A stretch of 36,257 nucleotides of DNA, from the NCBI GenBank assembly GCA_002400905.2, contig NVRQ02000044.1:1-36257 (forward strand). The letters are read 5' to 3'. This document shows positions 6,859-17,687 of the stretch, piece by piece. Positions within the stretch are counted from its first letter, which is position 1. The number at the start of each line of letters is the position of its first letter. The stretch comes from Gammaproteobacteria bacterium (lineage in GTDB: Bacteria > Pseudomonadota > Gammaproteobacteria > GCA-2400775). Below the pieces are notes generated by a model that was given only the letters and a program-made list of their open reading frames with translations, made no database searches and was not told where the DNA came from. The position numbers and the translations under genes were made by a program.

Positions 6859-8545
6859 GAAGGCCAATGCAGCACCTTATTCATGGCGACGTTACCCTGT
6901 CATGTTTGCTTTGTTTGCTGTTATGGCAGTGCTGGGGTGGCGCGCTGTTGATCTGCATGTGTTTGAGCGCGAATTTTTACAGGCTCAGGCTGATGCCCGT
7001 CACATACGTACGGTTCCATTATCTGCGCATCGCGGCATTATTTCTGATCGCCGTGGTCGGCCGTTGGCAGTGAGTACGCCGGTCGATTCGATTATTGCGA
7101 ACCCTAAACAATTGCTTGCTGAGGTTGAAGATTTTTTGCCCTTGGCAAAAGCCTTGGGTATCAAGTCAAAGCGCTTACGTAAAATACTTGAGCAAAATAG
7201 TGAGCGCGAATTTTTCTACTTGCGTCGACATGTTAATCCCGCTGATGCGCAAAAGGTGGCGGAGCTTAATATGCCTGGTGTTGATTTGCAGCGTGAATAT
7301 AAACGCTATTATCCTGATGCGGAAGTTGCTGCGCATGTGCTTGGCTTTACCGATATCGACGATGTTGGCCAAGAAGGGCTTGAACGTGCTTACGATGATT
7401 GGTTGCAAGGTCGGTCAGGTAAAAAGCGCGTACTTAAGGACCGCTACGGTCGTGTAGTAGAGGATCTTGGTTATATTTCTGAGCCGCAAGCCGGTAATGA
7501 CTTGCAGCTGAGCATTGATCGCCGTTTACAGTATCTTGCTTATCGTGAATTAAAGCGTGCGGTTAAGAAACATAAAGCGCGTTCAGGCTCTGTGGTAATG
7601 TTGGATGCGCGCACGGGTGAAGTGTTGGCGATGGTTAATCAGCCTGCATTTAATCCGAATGATCGTAGCAGCATGCGTGGTGATTGGTACCGTAATCGTG
7701 CCGTTACTGATGTCTTTGAGCCAGGCTCAACGCTTAAGCCTTTTACTGTGGCCGCTGCATTGGAGTCAGGACTATTTAAAGTCGAGTCAAAAATAGATAC
7801 GACCCCAGGTTATTGGCGCGTTGGTGCTAATACCATACGAGATCATAGAAATTATGGTGTGATCGACCTTCCTACCCTAATTCAGAAGTCCAGTAATGTT
7901 GGCGCAAGCAAATTGGCGCTGGCCATTAGCGCAGAGCAGCTATGGAGCACGCTTGACGCCTTTGGTTTTGGTGAGGTGAGTGGAAGTGGCTTACAGGGTG
8001 AGTCAGCGGGTGTTTTGGGAGAGCCATGGCGCTGGCGTGATATTGAGCGTGCAACGATTGCTTATGGTTATGGCGTTTCGGTAACGCCGTTGCAACTTGC
8101 GCGCGCGTACAGTGCGCTTGCTGATGATGGGATGCTAAAGCAAGTTAGTTTTATAAAGCTTGATGAGGCGCCAATCGGAAAGCGTGTTTTGTCTTCGAAA
8201 ACAGTATCGGATGTGCGAGACATGTTAAGTAAGGTAGTGTTGCCGGGCGGTACGGGCACCTTGGCTGCGGTGCCCGGTTATCAGGTGGCAGGTAAGACAG
8301 GCACAATAAAAAAAGTGGTTAACGGCAGTTACGGCAGCGATGCGTATTTATCTGTTTTTGCTGGCATGGCGCCAGCCAATGATCCGCGTTTGGTCACTGT
8401 TGTTTTGATCGAGGAACCTAAGGGCGGCGAATACTACGGCGGTATAGTTGCTGCGCCGGTATTCAGTGCGGTGACTGAAGGTGCTTTGCGACTGCTTGGT
8501 ATTGTCCCAGACAGCGTTACAACAGTTGCGCAGGTTGCCGACTGA
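6851..8545 (+). CDS. ftsI: Septal peptidoglycan transpeptidase FtsI (PBP3)
   Basis: This class B penicillin-binding protein cross-links septal peptidoglycan in complex with FtsW. It has 564 residues: an N-terminal transmembrane helix (about 15-32), a pedestal domain with RGIISDRRGRPLAVSTP, and the transpeptidase domain with all three active-site motifs. These are STLK (nucleophile Ser293, Lys296), SSN (347-349) and KTG (482-484). Length and motif spacing are ordinary for the family. The start overlaps ftsL by 8 nt, and the TGA stop overlaps the murE ATG by one base. Confidence 0.97.
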   Translation: MSKKANAAPYSWRRYPVMFALFAVMAVLGWRAVDLHVFEREFLQAQADARHIRTVPLSAHRGIISDRRGRPLAVSTPVDSIIANPKQLLAEVEDFLPLAKALGIKSKRLRKILEQNSEREFFYLRRHVNPADAQKVAELNMPGVDLQREYKRYYPDAEVAAHVLGFTDIDDVGQEGLERAYDDWLQGRSGKKRVLKDRYGRVVEDLGYISEPQAGNDLQLSIDRRLQYLAYRELKRAVKKHKARSGSVVMLDARTGEVLAMVNQPAFNPNDRSSMRGDWYRNRAVTDVFEPGSTLKPFTVAAALESGLFKVESKIDTTPGYWRVGANTIRDHRNYGVIDLPTLIQKSSNVGASKLALAISAEQLWSTLDAFGFGEVSGSGLQGESAGVLGEPWRWRDIERATIAYGYGVSVTPLQLARAYSALADDGMLKQVSFIKLDEAPIGKRVLSSKTVSDVRDMLSKVVLPGGTGTLAAVPGYQVAGKTGTIKKVVNGSYGSDAYLSVFAGMAPANDPRLVTVVLIEEPKGGEYYGGIVAAPVFSAVTEGALRLLGIVPDSVTTVAQVAD

Positions 8546-10035
8546 TGGCTGTTATGACACTGCATGCATTGCTCGATGGCATTGCCGTAGTTGCTAATGG
8601 CGATGATCGATCAATAGTTGGTTTGAGTGATGACAGTCGCAATGTGGGCCGAGGCCAAGTATTTTTGGCTTATCCAGGATATTGCAGCGATGGTCGTGAT
8701 TATATTGATGCTGCGATTTCGGCTGGCGCTATTGCAGTGGTTTATGACAGCAAGAATTTTGATCCGTTATCAGTTTCCAGCCCAGTACCCATGGTCGCCA
8801 TTGACGCGCTGCAATCGCAGGTTGGCAGTATCGCAGCGCGATTTTTTAGATACCCGTCAAAAGATATGAATATTTACGCGGTGACGGGCACCAATGGCAA
8901 GACATCAGTGAGCCACTTTTTGGCGCAAGCACTCCATGGTGTGCGACCTGTTGGCGTGATGGGTACGTTGGGCAATGGTTTGTGGGGCAGTTTGGCAGGT
9001 TCCCCATTAACGACGCAGTCTGCTTTGAATGTGCAAAAAATGTTGATGCAAATGCGCGCAGACGGTGTTGCCGATGTGGTGGTGGAAGCTTCTTCGCATG
9101 GCTTGGCGCAGAATAGATTGTCTGCGACTCAAGTGAATACTGCAATTTTTACCAATTTAAGCCAAGACCACCTTGATTACCATCACACTATGGCAAATTA
9201 CGCGGCGGCTAAGCGCCGGTTGTTTGAGGTGGAGGGGCTTAAGCATGCGGTGATCAATGTTTATGATGCTTATGGTGCTCAAGTTGCCAACAGCTTGCCG
9301 GCCAATGTTGAGCTGTATAGCTATGGGCTTGGCGGCATGGGTGGCAGTGAATCAGTCAAGCCAATGGTTCGTGGTTGTATCAAGAAATCAAGTCTCAGCG
9401 GCATAGAAATCGATATTGAAAGCCCTCATGGTAATGCGACGTTAGCAAGCTCGATACTTGGGGGTTTTAACGCAGAAAATTTGTTAGCTGTATTGGCGGC
9501 GATGTTAGCGAATGGGGTTGATTTTACTGAGGCCTTAGAAAAGTTATCGCTAACGCATCCGGTTGTTGGTCGCATGGAGCGTTTTACTAAGGAAGGGCAT
9601 GCGCAAGTGTTTGTTGATTATGCGCACACTCCTGCTGCCTTAGATCTTGCGCTGGCTGAAATTAAAAGGTGTTGTCATGGCAGGGTTTACGTAGTTTTCG
9701 GTTGTGGTGGTGAGCGTGATAAGACTAAGCGTGCGCAAATGGGTGAGATTGCCCAAAAATATGCGGACGTTGTTGTGGTGACGGATGACAATCCACGTAA
9801 TGAGTCTGCACAAGCTATCGTCGACGACATTCTTTTGGGCGTAACTGCTGATGATAGCGTTCATGTTGTGCGAGATAGAGCGAAAGCAATCTTATTTTGT
9901 CTTGAGCAAGCAAAAAAAGAAGATGTGGTGCTGATTGCTGGCAAGGGGCATGAGGACTATCAGTTAATAGGGAATGAGCGTTTGGCGTTTAGTGACCGTG
10001 AGCTTGTGCGTGAATTCATGGCGCAGGCGGCTTGA
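8545..10035 (+). CDS. murE: UDP-MurNAc-Ala-Glu:meso-diaminopimelate ligase MurE
   Basis: MurE adds the third residue of the peptidoglycan stem peptide in the cytoplasm. The 496-residue protein has the Mur-ligase ATP site VTGTNGKTS (Lys119), the conserved FTNLSQDHLDYH segment, VFVDYAHTP and CGGERDK. The DNPR motif at about residues 415-418 is the established marker of meso-diaminopimelate specificity, so the wall is predicted to be the usual Gram-negative A1-gamma type. It is one of four Mur ligases in this cluster. Its stop is directly followed by the murF ATG. Confidence 0.97.
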   Translation: MAVMTLHALLDGIAVVANGDDRSIVGLSDDSRNVGRGQVFLAYPGYCSDGRDYIDAAISAGAIAVVYDSKNFDPLSVSSPVPMVAIDALQSQVGSIAARFFRYPSKDMNIYAVTGTNGKTSVSHFLAQALHGVRPVGVMGTLGNGLWGSLAGSPLTTQSALNVQKMLMQMRADGVADVVVEASSHGLAQNRLSATQVNTAIFTNLSQDHLDYHHTMANYAAAKRRLFEVEGLKHAVINVYDAYGAQVANSLPANVELYSYGLGGMGGSESVKPMVRGCIKKSSLSGIEIDIESPHGNATLASSILGGFNAENLLAVLAAMLANGVDFTEALEKLSLTHPVVGRMERFTKEGHAQVFVDYAHTPAALDLALAEIKRCCHGRVYVVFGCGGERDKTKRAQMGEIAQKYADVVVVTDDNPRNESAQAIVDDILLGVTADDSVHVVRDRAKAILFCLEQAKKEDVVLIAGKGHEDYQLIGNERLAFSDRELVREFMAQAA

Positions 10036-11445
10036 ATGATTGCTATGAGTTTGAATGAAGCCATGACAATTATCGACAACGCAGAGTGTGGCGCTGAGGT
10101 AATTTTTTCAGGCGTCAGCATCGACAGCCGAAGTCTTGTGCCAGGTGAATTGTTCGTGGCAATAGAAGGCCCGAGTTTTGATGGGCATGATTTTGTCGAG
10201 GCAGCGCATCAGCGCGGTGCGGCGGCGGCGATGGTGAGCAAAGCGGTGAATTCATCGATACCATTATTACGGGTTGGCGATACGCGAAAAGCTTTGTCAG
10301 GCCTGTCTAAGGGCTGGCGACAACGTTATAAAGCACCGCTGATTGCTATCACTGGCAGCAACGGTAAAACAACGGTAAAAGAAATGTTGGCCTCGATATT
10401 AGGTCAGTATCATCGTGTATTGGTGACGAAAGATAATTTTAATAATGATCTGGGTGTGCCTTTAACCCTGCTGGGCTTATCTGATAAAGATGATTATGCC
10501 GTAGTTGAGTTAGGCGCGAATCACGTTTCTGAGATAGAGGGCCTGAGTTTATTAGTTGAGCCAGATGTTGCTTTGATTACTAATATTGGTGTCGCACATC
10601 TCGAAGGTTTTGGCAGCATAGAAAATATTGCTAAAGCGAAGTCGGAAATATTCCATGGCTTAAAAGAAAATGGCGTGGCGGTGTTAAATCATGATGATCA
10701 TTATTACGATTATCTTGTAGAGCGGGCCGCTGGTTACCGTAAGCTAAGTTTTGGGTGTAACGAACTTGCTGATGTGCGCGTACTAGACGAGACGTTGACG
10801 TGTTCTTTGGAAGAAAATGAATGGCGAACGTGTTTTGATGTGGCAAGCCCTCAAGGTGTAGTAAGCATTCAATTGGCATTGGCAGGGCGTCACAATGTGC
10901 AGAATGCGTTGGCAGCAATAGCTGTGGCCTGCGCAGTAGAAATTCCACTGGTGGATATCGCTAGCGGATTAGCATTGATGTCGCCGGTGTCAGGGCGCAT
11001 GCAAGTTAGAAAGGGCATCGGCGAATGGTCGGTTATCGATGATACGTACAATGCCAACCCCGTTTCATTGGATGCCGCGATTGCAATGCTGGCAACATTG
11101 TCAGGAGCAAAAATAGTTGTGCTGGGTGATATGGCAGAGCTGGGTGATGACGCAGTCGCACTGCACGAGCATGCTGGGCGCATCGCTCGCGAGTATGGTG
11201 TTAATAAGTTTTATGGTGTTGGTGTGCTAAGTGCTCATGCCGTGAAGGCATTTGGTGAAGGCGCAAAACATTATTCTAGTCAGCTTGAGCTGATTAATGA
11301 TTTGATCACCGATTTGCATAGTGTGTGTACGTGTCAGGCAAATACCATTTTGGTTAAAGGTTCTCGCAGCGCAGGAATGGAGCGTGTTGTTGGGGCCTTG
11401 GTCGCGGACACTGTCAACCCATCAAGCATGGCTGGCGTGAGGTAG
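10036..11445 (+). CDS. murF: UDP-MurNAc-tripeptide:D-Ala-D-Ala ligase MurF
   Basis: MurF attaches the D-Ala-D-Ala dipeptide made by Ddl to complete UDP-MurNAc-pentapeptide. The 469-residue product shows the N-terminal MurF-type [16 protein letters not shown] segment, the ATP site [11 protein letters not shown] (Lys111), [25 protein letters not shown] and the C-terminal [11 protein letters not shown] and VLGDMAELG motifs. The ATG at 10036 abuts the murE stop. An in-frame ATG at 10045 is a possible alternative. Eleven bases separate it from mraY. Confidence 0.97.
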   Translation: MIAMSLNEAMTIIDNAECGAEVIFSGVSIDSRSLVPGELFVAIEGPSFDGHDFVEAAHQRGAAAAMVSKAVNSSIPLLRVGDTRKALSGLSKGWRQRYKAPLIAITGSNGKTTVKEMLASILGQYHRVLVTKDNFNNDLGVPLTLLGLSDKDDYAVVELGANHVSEIEGLSLLVEPDVALITNIGVAHLEGFGSIENIAKAKSEIFHGLKENGVAVLNHDDHYYDYLVERAAGYRKLSFGCNELADVRVLDETLTCSLEENEWRTCFDVASPQGVVSIQLALAGRHNVQNALAAIAVACAVEIPLVDIASGLALMSPVSGRMQVRKGIGEWSVIDDTYNANPVSLDAAIAMLATLSGAKIVVLGDMAELGDDAVALHEHAGRIAREYGVNKFYGVGVLSAHAVKAFGEGAKHYSSQLELINDLITDLHSVCTCQANTILVKGSRSAGMERVVGALVADTVNPSSMAGVR

Positions 11446-11456
11446 GCGAGGCGGCT

Positions 11457-12539
11457 ATGTTGCTCTACTTAACCGAATATTTAGCTGAGTTTTATCGCCC
11501 CTTTGGCGTTTTTCAGTATTTGACCTTGCGTAGTGTGATGGCAGTACTGACTGCCTTGGTGATTTCGTTCGTATTCGGCCCCTACGTCATTAGGAAACTG
11601 TCTTATCAATCCGCTGGTCAGCCAATTCGTGACGATGGTCCAGAAACACATTTAGTTAAAGCGGGAACGCCAACAATGGGCGGTACGCTTATTTTGATTG
11701 CGGTCATTTTCAGCACCTTGTTATGGGGAGACCTGGAGAACCGTCAGTTGTGGGTGGTCGTGCTGGTTACGGCCGCATTTGGGGTTATTGGTTTTATCGA
11801 TGATTATAAGAAAGTCATTCTAGGTAACAGTAAGGGGCTTTCAGCTAAAGCTAAATATTTGTGGCAATCCATTGTAGCGTTATTGGCGGCGCTGGTATTG
11901 TTTTATAACGCAAGCCATGCAGCTGAGACTGAGCTCATTGTGCCATTTTTTAAAGACGTTGCGATGCCGCTTGGTTGGGGTTTTGTTGTTCTCACTTATT
12001 TTGTCATTGTCGGTAGCAGTAACGCGGTAAACCTAACGGATGGTCTGGATGGGCTTGCCATCTTGCCAACGGTTTTAGTGGCGGCAGCGCTGGGTATTTT
12101 TGCTTACATTATTGGCAATATAAATTTCTCTAATTATCTTGGTTATCCCTATATCCCTGGCGTTGGCGAGCTGACAGTTTTTTGCGGTGCTTTGATTGGC
12201 GCTGGCCTTGGCTTTCTTTGGTTTAATACGTATCCCGCGCAAGTTTTTATGGGTGACGTGGGAGCACTTGCACTCGGCGCGGCACTGGGTGTGGTTGCTG
12301 TTATCTCGCGGCAAGAATTGGTTTTTCTGATTATGGGTGGCGTCTTCGTCATCGAGACTGTTTCGGTTATTTTGCAAGTGGCATCATTCAAATTGACGGG
12401 CAAACGTATTTTTCGCATGGCGCCGTTGCATCACCATTTTGAATTAAAAGGTTGGGCGGAACCCAAGGTAATCGTGCGGTTCTGGATTGTTACGGTAATT
12501 CTCGTTCTCGTCGGTTTGTCGACGTTAAAGTTGCGGTGA
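11457..12539 (+). CDS. mraY: Phospho-MurNAc-pentapeptide translocase MraY
   Basis: MraY transfers phospho-MurNAc-pentapeptide to undecaprenyl phosphate at the inner membrane, forming lipid I. The 360-residue polytopic protein has about ten hydrophobic helices and the family signatures [15 protein letters not shown] (catalytic aspartates), [28 protein letters not shown] and [11 protein letters not shown]. Length equals that of E. coli MraY (360). It sits in the usual order between murF and murD. Confidence 0.98.
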   Translation: MLLYLTEYLAEFYRPFGVFQYLTLRSVMAVLTALVISFVFGPYVIRKLSYQSAGQPIRDDGPETHLVKAGTPTMGGTLILIAVIFSTLLWGDLENRQLWVVVLVTAAFGVIGFIDDYKKVILGNSKGLSAKAKYLWQSIVALLAALVLFYNASHAAETELIVPFFKDVAMPLGWGFVVLTYFVIVGSSNAVNLTDGLDGLAILPTVLVAAALGIFAYIIGNINFSNYLGYPYIPGVGELTVFCGALIGAGLGFLWFNTYPAQVFMGDVGALALGAALGVVAVISRQELVFLIMGGVFVIETVSVILQVASFKLTGKRIFRMAPLHHHFELKGWAEPKVIVRFWIVTVILVLVGLSTLKLR

Positions 12540-12543
12540 GTTT

Positions 12544-13968
12544 ATGCAATCAATGTCGAAGTATCGAGAAGATGTCCAGGATTACGCTGGGGAAGCAGCA
12601 GCGATGATTGCTTCAAAGAATAGCGCCTCCTCGTTGTCTCTAGTGGTTGGCCTAGGCATTAGCGGATGGTCATGCGTAAGGTTTTTGATGGCTAAAGGCA
12701 ATGCCGTCGCGGTTACAGACAGTCGCGATATTGCACCTTACAGTGCAGAGTTATGCCAGCAATACCCTGAAATTGTGTGTTCTCTTGGTGGTTTTGATCG
12801 CGCATTGTTTGATGCGGCGGATGAAATAATAGTGAGTCCAGGTATTGCGTTAGATACTCCTGAGATACAAGCCGCACGTGATTCAGGCAAACGTATTATT
12901 GGCGATATCGAATTATTTAGTCGGTACGCAACTGCGCCGGTCGTCGCGATTACCGGGTCTAACGGTAAGAGTACTGTTACGACTTTATTGGGAGCGATGG
13001 CGAAGGCAAGTGATACGAAAGTAGCAGTTGGCGGCAATATCGGTACGCCTGCATTGGATTTACTTGATAGTGATGTCGAGCTATATGTATTGGAATTATC
13101 AAGTTTTCAACTTGATTTAATATCGTCACTGTCTACAGAGACCGCAGTTGTTTTAAATGTTAGCGCCGATCACCTGGATAGGCATGCCTCTATGCAGGCT
13201 TATGCTGAAACCAAATTTAAAGTATACGAAAATTGCACGTATCCAGTTGTTGATAATGGTTTTATTGCTAGCGCTCAGCAGTTGCTCCCCGTGATGTCGC
13301 AAACTCTATTGGAAAATGCCATTAATTATTCTTTAGCTGCTCCAGTGTTTGATTCAGACTTTGGCGTGCGTGAAGTGAAGGGCGAAAAATATCTCGCACA
13401 CGGGCGGCGGAATTTACTCTGTGTTTCTGAGCTAGCAATTAAGGGTGATCACAATATATTGAATGGGTTAGCAGCGCTAGCAATGGGCTCTACTTTAGGG
13501 TTTCCTGAGTCGGCAATGTTAGGTGTTTTAAAAATATTCTCTGGTTTGCCGCACCGCTGCCAATTGGTGTCGGTTGTAAACGGCAGACGTTTCATTAATG
13601 ATTCGAAAGGTACAAATGTAGGCGCCGCTATTGCTGCGATTAAATCTATTGATGCACCGATTGTCTTGATCGCTGGTGGTGACGCAAAGGGTGCAGATTT
13701 ATCTCCATTGGGTGACGCGATAAGAGGCAAGGTTAAGGCAGTAATCACCTTAGGTAAGGCAGCAGAAAATATTGAATCGTTGCTGCAAGGTGTGGTGAAC
13801 ACTCAGCGTGCTGTGGATATGGTTGAGGCAGTCAGGCACGCAGTTAATTTCGCTGATAGCGGTGACACAGTGTTGTTATCCCCGGCTTGTTCGAGTCTAG
13901 ATATGTTTGCTAATTACGAGGCGCGAGGCAATGCATTTGCCGATGCGGTACGAGGGTTGCAGGGATGA
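12544..13968 (+). CDS. murD: UDP-MurNAc-Ala:D-glutamate ligase MurD
   Basis: MurD adds D-glutamate to UDP-MurNAc-L-Ala. It has a Rossmann-like N-terminal domain (VVGLGISGWSC), the ATP site ITGSNGKST (Lys142), the LELSSFQLD and VLNVSADHLDRH motifs, and FINDSKGTNVGA and LLSPACSSLDMF in the C-terminal half. At 474 residues it is longer than E. coli MurD (438) because of about 33 residues before the Rossmann fold. An in-frame ATG at 12604 would remove 20 of them, so the start is uncertain. The stop overlaps the ftsW ATG (ATGA). Confidence 0.96.
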   Translation: MQSMSKYREDVQDYAGEAAAMIASKNSASSLSLVVGLGISGWSCVRFLMAKGNAVAVTDSRDIAPYSAELCQQYPEIVCSLGGFDRALFDAADEIIVSPGIALDTPEIQAARDSGKRIIGDIELFSRYATAPVVAITGSNGKSTVTTLLGAMAKASDTKVAVGGNIGTPALDLLDSDVELYVLELSSFQLDLISSLSTETAVVLNVSADHLDRHASMQAYAETKFKVYENCTYPVVDNGFIASAQQLLPVMSQTLLENAINYSLAAPVFDSDFGVREVKGEKYLAHGRRNLLCVSELAIKGDHNILNGLAALAMGSTLGFPESAMLGVLKIFSGLPHRCQLVSVVNGRRFINDSKGTNVGAAIAAIKSIDAPIVLIAGGDAKGADLSPLGDAIRGKVKAVITLGKAAENIESLLQGVVNTQRAVDMVEAVRHAVNFADSGDTVLLSPACSSLDMFANYEARGNAFADAVRGLQG

Positions 13969-15158
13969 GCGCAGCCACGCAAACGCGGCGTTATGTTAAA
14001 GGTGGGCCTGGGCAAGGAACTAACATTTTTGCATCGAGTCTTGACCTATCATTGTTGGCATCGATGGCTGTCATTATTGGTTTAGGCTTGGTTATGGTGG
14101 CTTCGGCGTCGTTAAGTATTGCTGAGCACCAGACAGGTAATGCCTATTATTTTTTGATTCGACAGCTTAGCCTGTTGGCTGTAGCGTTGGTGGTTGCCTA
14201 CGTTTGTTTTCAAATTCCGATGTCGATTTGGCAACGTATTGCTCCGTGGTTATTGGTTGCAGCGTTTATCTCGCTTGTTTTGGTTTTGGTTCCAGGTATC
14301 GGTGTCACCGTAAATGGCGCTAGGCGTTGGATAGATTTGGTCGTGTTGCGTTTACAGCCTTCGGAATTTGCCAAGCTGGCATTTTTAATTTATCTGGCTG
14401 GTTATCTGCAACATCATCAAAAACAGCTTGGTGATGTGATGCTAGGCTTTATTCGGCCAATGGTAATCTTTGTCGCGTTCGCTTTTTTATTATTGCTGGA
14501 GCCTGATTTTGGCTCGGTTGTTGTGTTGGCTATTTCGGTATTTGGTCTAATGTTTTTGGCGGGTGTAAAGCTGTATCAATTTCTCGTGTTGATACTGATT
14601 GGTGGCGCCAGTCTGGGTGCGTTGGCGGTTTACTCTCCGTATCGATTGGCACGGTTAACGTCATTCCTGGATCCATGGCAAGACCCATTTGATAGTGGTT
14701 TTCAGTTGGTCCAAGCGTTGATTGCTTTTGGCCGCGGTGGCTGGTTTGGCGTCGGTTTAGGTGGTGGCGTTCAAAAGCTATCATTTTTACCTGAGGCGCA
14801 TACTGATTTTCTGTTTTCAGTTATGGCCGAAGAGCTTGGTCTGGTTTCGGTATTAATTGTTATTGGTCTATTTGGCTATATCGTATTGCGTAGCTTTCGC
14901 ATTGCCTACCGATGCCAATTATTGGCTATGCCGTTTGTTGCCTATCTCACTTACGGTATCGCTTTAATGCTCGGTATGCAGGCGTTCATTAATATGGGCG
15001 TCAACATGGGAGTGTTGCCGACGAAAGGTTTAACGCTGCCACTGATGAGCTATGGCGGATCCAGTATTTTAGTGACGTGTGTTTGTTGTGCTTTATTGCT
15101 GCGTGCTGATTATGAAATGCGGCAAAAAAGTAAAAAAGTAAGGCAGCGAGCATGGTGA
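13965..15158 (+). CDS. ftsW: Septal peptidoglycan glycosyltransferase FtsW
   Basis: FtsW is the SEDS-family glycosyltransferase that polymerises septal glycan with FtsI. The 397-residue protein has about ten transmembrane helices and the SEDS signatures: LVMVASAS, the catalytic region LRLQPSEFAKLAF, LLEPDFGS, FGRGGWFGVGLGGGVQKL, PEAHTDFLFSVMAEELG and the C-terminal LPLMSYGGSS. It starts four bases inside murD and its last codons overlap murG, consistent with coupled translation. Confidence 0.97.
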   Translation: MSAATQTRRYVKGGPGQGTNIFASSLDLSLLASMAVIIGLGLVMVASASLSIAEHQTGNAYYFLIRQLSLLAVALVVAYVCFQIPMSIWQRIAPWLLVAAFISLVLVLVPGIGVTVNGARRWIDLVVLRLQPSEFAKLAFLIYLAGYLQHHQKQLGDVMLGFIRPMVIFVAFAFLLLLEPDFGSVVVLAISVFGLMFLAGVKLYQFLVLILIGGASLGALAVYSPYRLARLTSFLDPWQDPFDSGFQLVQALIAFGRGGWFGVGLGGGVQKLSFLPEAHTDFLFSVMAEELGLVSVLIVIGLFGYIVLRSFRIAYRCQLLAMPFVAYLTYGIALMLGMQAFINMGVNMGVLPTKGLTLPLMSYGGSSILVTCVCCALLLRADYEMRQKSKKVRQRAW

Positions 15159-16246
15159 CGCGCGTGATGATTATGGCGGGCGGAACAGGTGGGCATGTCT
15201 ATCCTGGGCTTGCGGTTGCGGATGAATTGATGGCGCGTGGTGCCGAAGTGATTTGGTTGGGAACGAGAGAAGGTATTGAATCTCGTTTAGTGCCCGCTGC
15301 AGGTATTCCTGTGGCATGGATATCGATTTCCGGTTTGCGCGGGAAGTCTCTGGTGAAACGGATTCTCTCCCCGTTTCGCCTTGCCCTGGCGGTGATACAA
15401 GCAGCAGTTGCGTTGCTTCGTTATCGTCCGATGGCCGTTCTGGGTATGGGTGGATTTGTCTCAGGACCAGGCGGCCTCGTCACGTGGTTGTTGCGTAAGC
15501 CTCTTTTAGTGCATGAGCAAAATGCGGTGGTAGGAATGACTAACCGTATATTGGCACCGATGGCAAAACGTATATTTGAAGCTTTTCCGGGCAGCTTCCC
15601 GCGCCGTTATCATGCAGTATCGGTTGGTAATCCTGTTCGATCTGATATTTGTCAGATCGAGGCGCCTGCCAGCCGTTTTGCCGATAGGGTAGGGCCTTTG
15701 CGTTTATTGGTTGTTGGTGGCAGTTTAGGCGCGCAGGCCTTCAATAAAATCGTACCAGAGTTGCTAACACAGTTTTCGATATCAGATAGGCCTGTGGTTA
15801 GGCACCAGACGGGTGAACGTAATTTCGCTGAAGCCTTAGCCCGCTATAGTGAATTTAAGATTGAAGCTGATGTGTCGGCCTTTTTTGAGGACATTTCTGA
15901 GTCATACGCTTGGGCTGATTTGGTGTTATGTCGTGCAGGCGCCTTAACGGTTTCAGAGATTGCTGCAGCGGGTCTGCCTGCAGTGTTTGTTCCGTATCCT
16001 TATGCGGTTGATGATCATCAAACGCACAATGCGCAGTATTTGGTTGATCACGGTGCTGCCCATTTAATGAGTGAAAGCAATTTAACTGTTGCGGCGCTTA
16101 AGGCGACAATCGATCAATTTGTTGCGGATGCGAAAGACAGGCGTGAAAAGTTACGTGATATGGCAATGAAAGCACGACAACTGGCATTGCCGCAATCTGC
16201 AAAACAAGTCGCCGATGCATTTCTTGAGGAGGCTCTGCGTGGTTGA
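15152..16246 (+). CDS. murG: UDP-GlcNAc:lipid I GlcNAc transferase MurG
   Basis: MurG is the peripheral GT28 glycosyltransferase that converts lipid I to lipid II on the inner face of the cytoplasmic membrane. The 364-residue product has the N-terminal glycine loop MAGGTGGHVYPGLAVAD, the second loop GMGGFVSGPGG, HEQNAVVGMTNR, VVGGSLGAQAFN in the C-terminal domain, and CRAGALTVSEIAAAGLP contacting the UDP-sugar. The start overlaps ftsW by 7 nt. Its last codons contain the ribosome binding site and start of murC. Confidence 0.97.
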   Translation: MVTRVMIMAGGTGGHVYPGLAVADELMARGAEVIWLGTREGIESRLVPAAGIPVAWISISGLRGKSLVKRILSPFRLALAVIQAAVALLRYRPMAVLGMGGFVSGPGGLVTWLLRKPLLVHEQNAVVGMTNRILAPMAKRIFEAFPGSFPRRYHAVSVGNPVRSDICQIEAPASRFADRVGPLRLLVVGGSLGAQAFNKIVPELLTQFSISDRPVVRHQTGERNFAEALARYSEFKIEADVSAFFEDISESYAWADLVLCRAGALTVSEIAAAGLPAVFVPYPYAVDDHQTHNAQYLVDHGAAHLMSESNLTVAALKATIDQFVADAKDRREKLRDMAMKARQLALPQSAKQVADAFLEEALRG

Positions 16247-17687
16247 GGCGATGTCTCCTAAGCTTGAGTATGCGGTATCGCCGCCGGCCATGGGGCGCAT
16301 TAGACATATGCACTTTGTCGGTATTGGTGGAGCCGGTATGGGCGGTATTGCTGAACTTGTGCATAACCTTGGCTATCAAGTGACAGGCTCTGATGTATCG
16401 GTTAACAGTATGGTGCAGCGCTTATCAGGTTTAGGTATACAGGTTCAGCAAGGGCATGATTCAGTCTACGCTAAGGGTTGCGATGTCATTATTGTATCGT
16501 CAGCGGTGAGTGCTGATAACCCAGAGCTAATTTACGCGCATGAGCAGCACATTCCAATTGTACCGCGTGCTGAAATGTTAGCAGAGCTGATGCGTTTTCG
16601 TTACGGCATCGCTATCGCTGGTACGCATGGTAAAACCAGCACCACTAGTTTGATTGCTAGTGTGTTGGCAAAAGCAGGGCTGGATCCGACTTTCGTGATT
16701 GGGGGCAAGCTAAATAGCATTGGTGCCAATGCGCAGTTAGGGAGTGGACGTTATTTGGTCGCTGAAGCAGATGAAAGCGACGCGTCTTTTTTGCATTTGC
16801 AACCGATGATGGCGGTACTAACCAATATTGATCATGATCATATGTCGACTTATGGTAATGACTTCTCTCGTTTACGCGATACCTTTGTTGAGTTTCTTCA
16901 TCATCTACCCTTTTATGGTCTCGCTGTTGTGTGTATTGATGATCCGGAGATACGTGGAATTTTGGACAACATACAGCGTCCTGTTCTGACTTATGGCTTT
17001 GACGATGAGGCGCAGGTTAGGGCGAGTGAATTACGCCAAGAAGGCAATACCACTTATTTTAAGGTTGCCTTACCCTCAGCGACAGATTTGCTTGATATTC
17101 GGCTGAATATGGCGGGTAAGCATAATGTGCTCAACGCATTGGCTGCTTTGGCTGTTGCCTACGAGCTAGGCGTATCCCTCGATGTGATGCAAGAGGCGTT
17201 GTCTACTTTTCAAGGGGTGGCTCGTCGTTTACAACAATATGGACTGATTGAGGTTGGCAATAAGAGCGTGTTGATGATGGATGACTATGCGCATCATCCG
17301 ACTGAGCTTCGTGCCAGCATTGATGCGGTTAAGCAGGGATGGCCTGAAAAACGATTAGTGTTAGTGTTTCAGCCGCATCGCTACAGTCGAACACATGATT
17401 TGTTTGATGATTTCGTGCGTGCTCTTGCCGATGTAGAGGTGTTGCTATTGCTCGAAGTTTATCCTGCTGACGAAGTACCAATTAGTGGCGCGGACAGTAT
17501 CGATCTTTGTCGCAGCATTCGTGCGCGCGGCAGTGTTGATCCAATGTTGGTTAAAAATAGGGATGAGCTGGTCGCGACGCTTAAGAATGTATTGGCAGAT
17601 AACGACCTTATTTTAACTCTAGGTGCTGGCGATATTGGACAGATGGCAGCTGAGCTGCCGCGTTGTCTCAAGGAATGTTCTGCATGA
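16239..17687 (+). CDS. murC: UDP-MurNAc:L-alanine ligase MurC
   Basis: MurC adds L-alanine, the first stem-peptide residue. Motifs: HFVGIGGAGMGGIAEL (nucleotide-sugar domain), the ATP site AGTHGKTSTTS (Lys132), EADESDASFLHL, TNIDHDHM, DDYAHHPTE and FQPHRYSRT. I assign the GTG at 16239 as start (482 residues), since a full AGGAGG (16227-16232) lies six bases upstream. The ATG at 16251 is too far from it, and the upstream ATG at 16215 lies before it. The gene therefore overlaps murG by 8 nt. Confidence 0.96.
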   Translation: MVEAMSPKLEYAVSPPAMGRIRHMHFVGIGGAGMGGIAELVHNLGYQVTGSDVSVNSMVQRLSGLGIQVQQGHDSVYAKGCDVIIVSSAVSADNPELIYAHEQHIPIVPRAEMLAELMRFRYGIAIAGTHGKTSTTSLIASVLAKAGLDPTFVIGGKLNSIGANAQLGSGRYLVAEADESDASFLHLQPMMAVLTNIDHDHMSTYGNDFSRLRDTFVEFLHHLPFYGLAVVCIDDPEIRGILDNIQRPVLTYGFDDEAQVRASELRQEGNTTYFKVALPSATDLLDIRLNMAGKHNVLNALAALAVAYELGVSLDVMQEALSTFQGVARRLQQYGLIEVGNKSVLMMDDYAHHPTELRASIDAVKQGWPEKRLVLVFQPHRYSRTHDLFDDFVRALADVEVLLLLEVYPADEVPISGADSIDLCRSIRARGSVDPMLVKNRDELVATLKNVLADNDLILTLGAGDIGQMAAELPRCLKECSA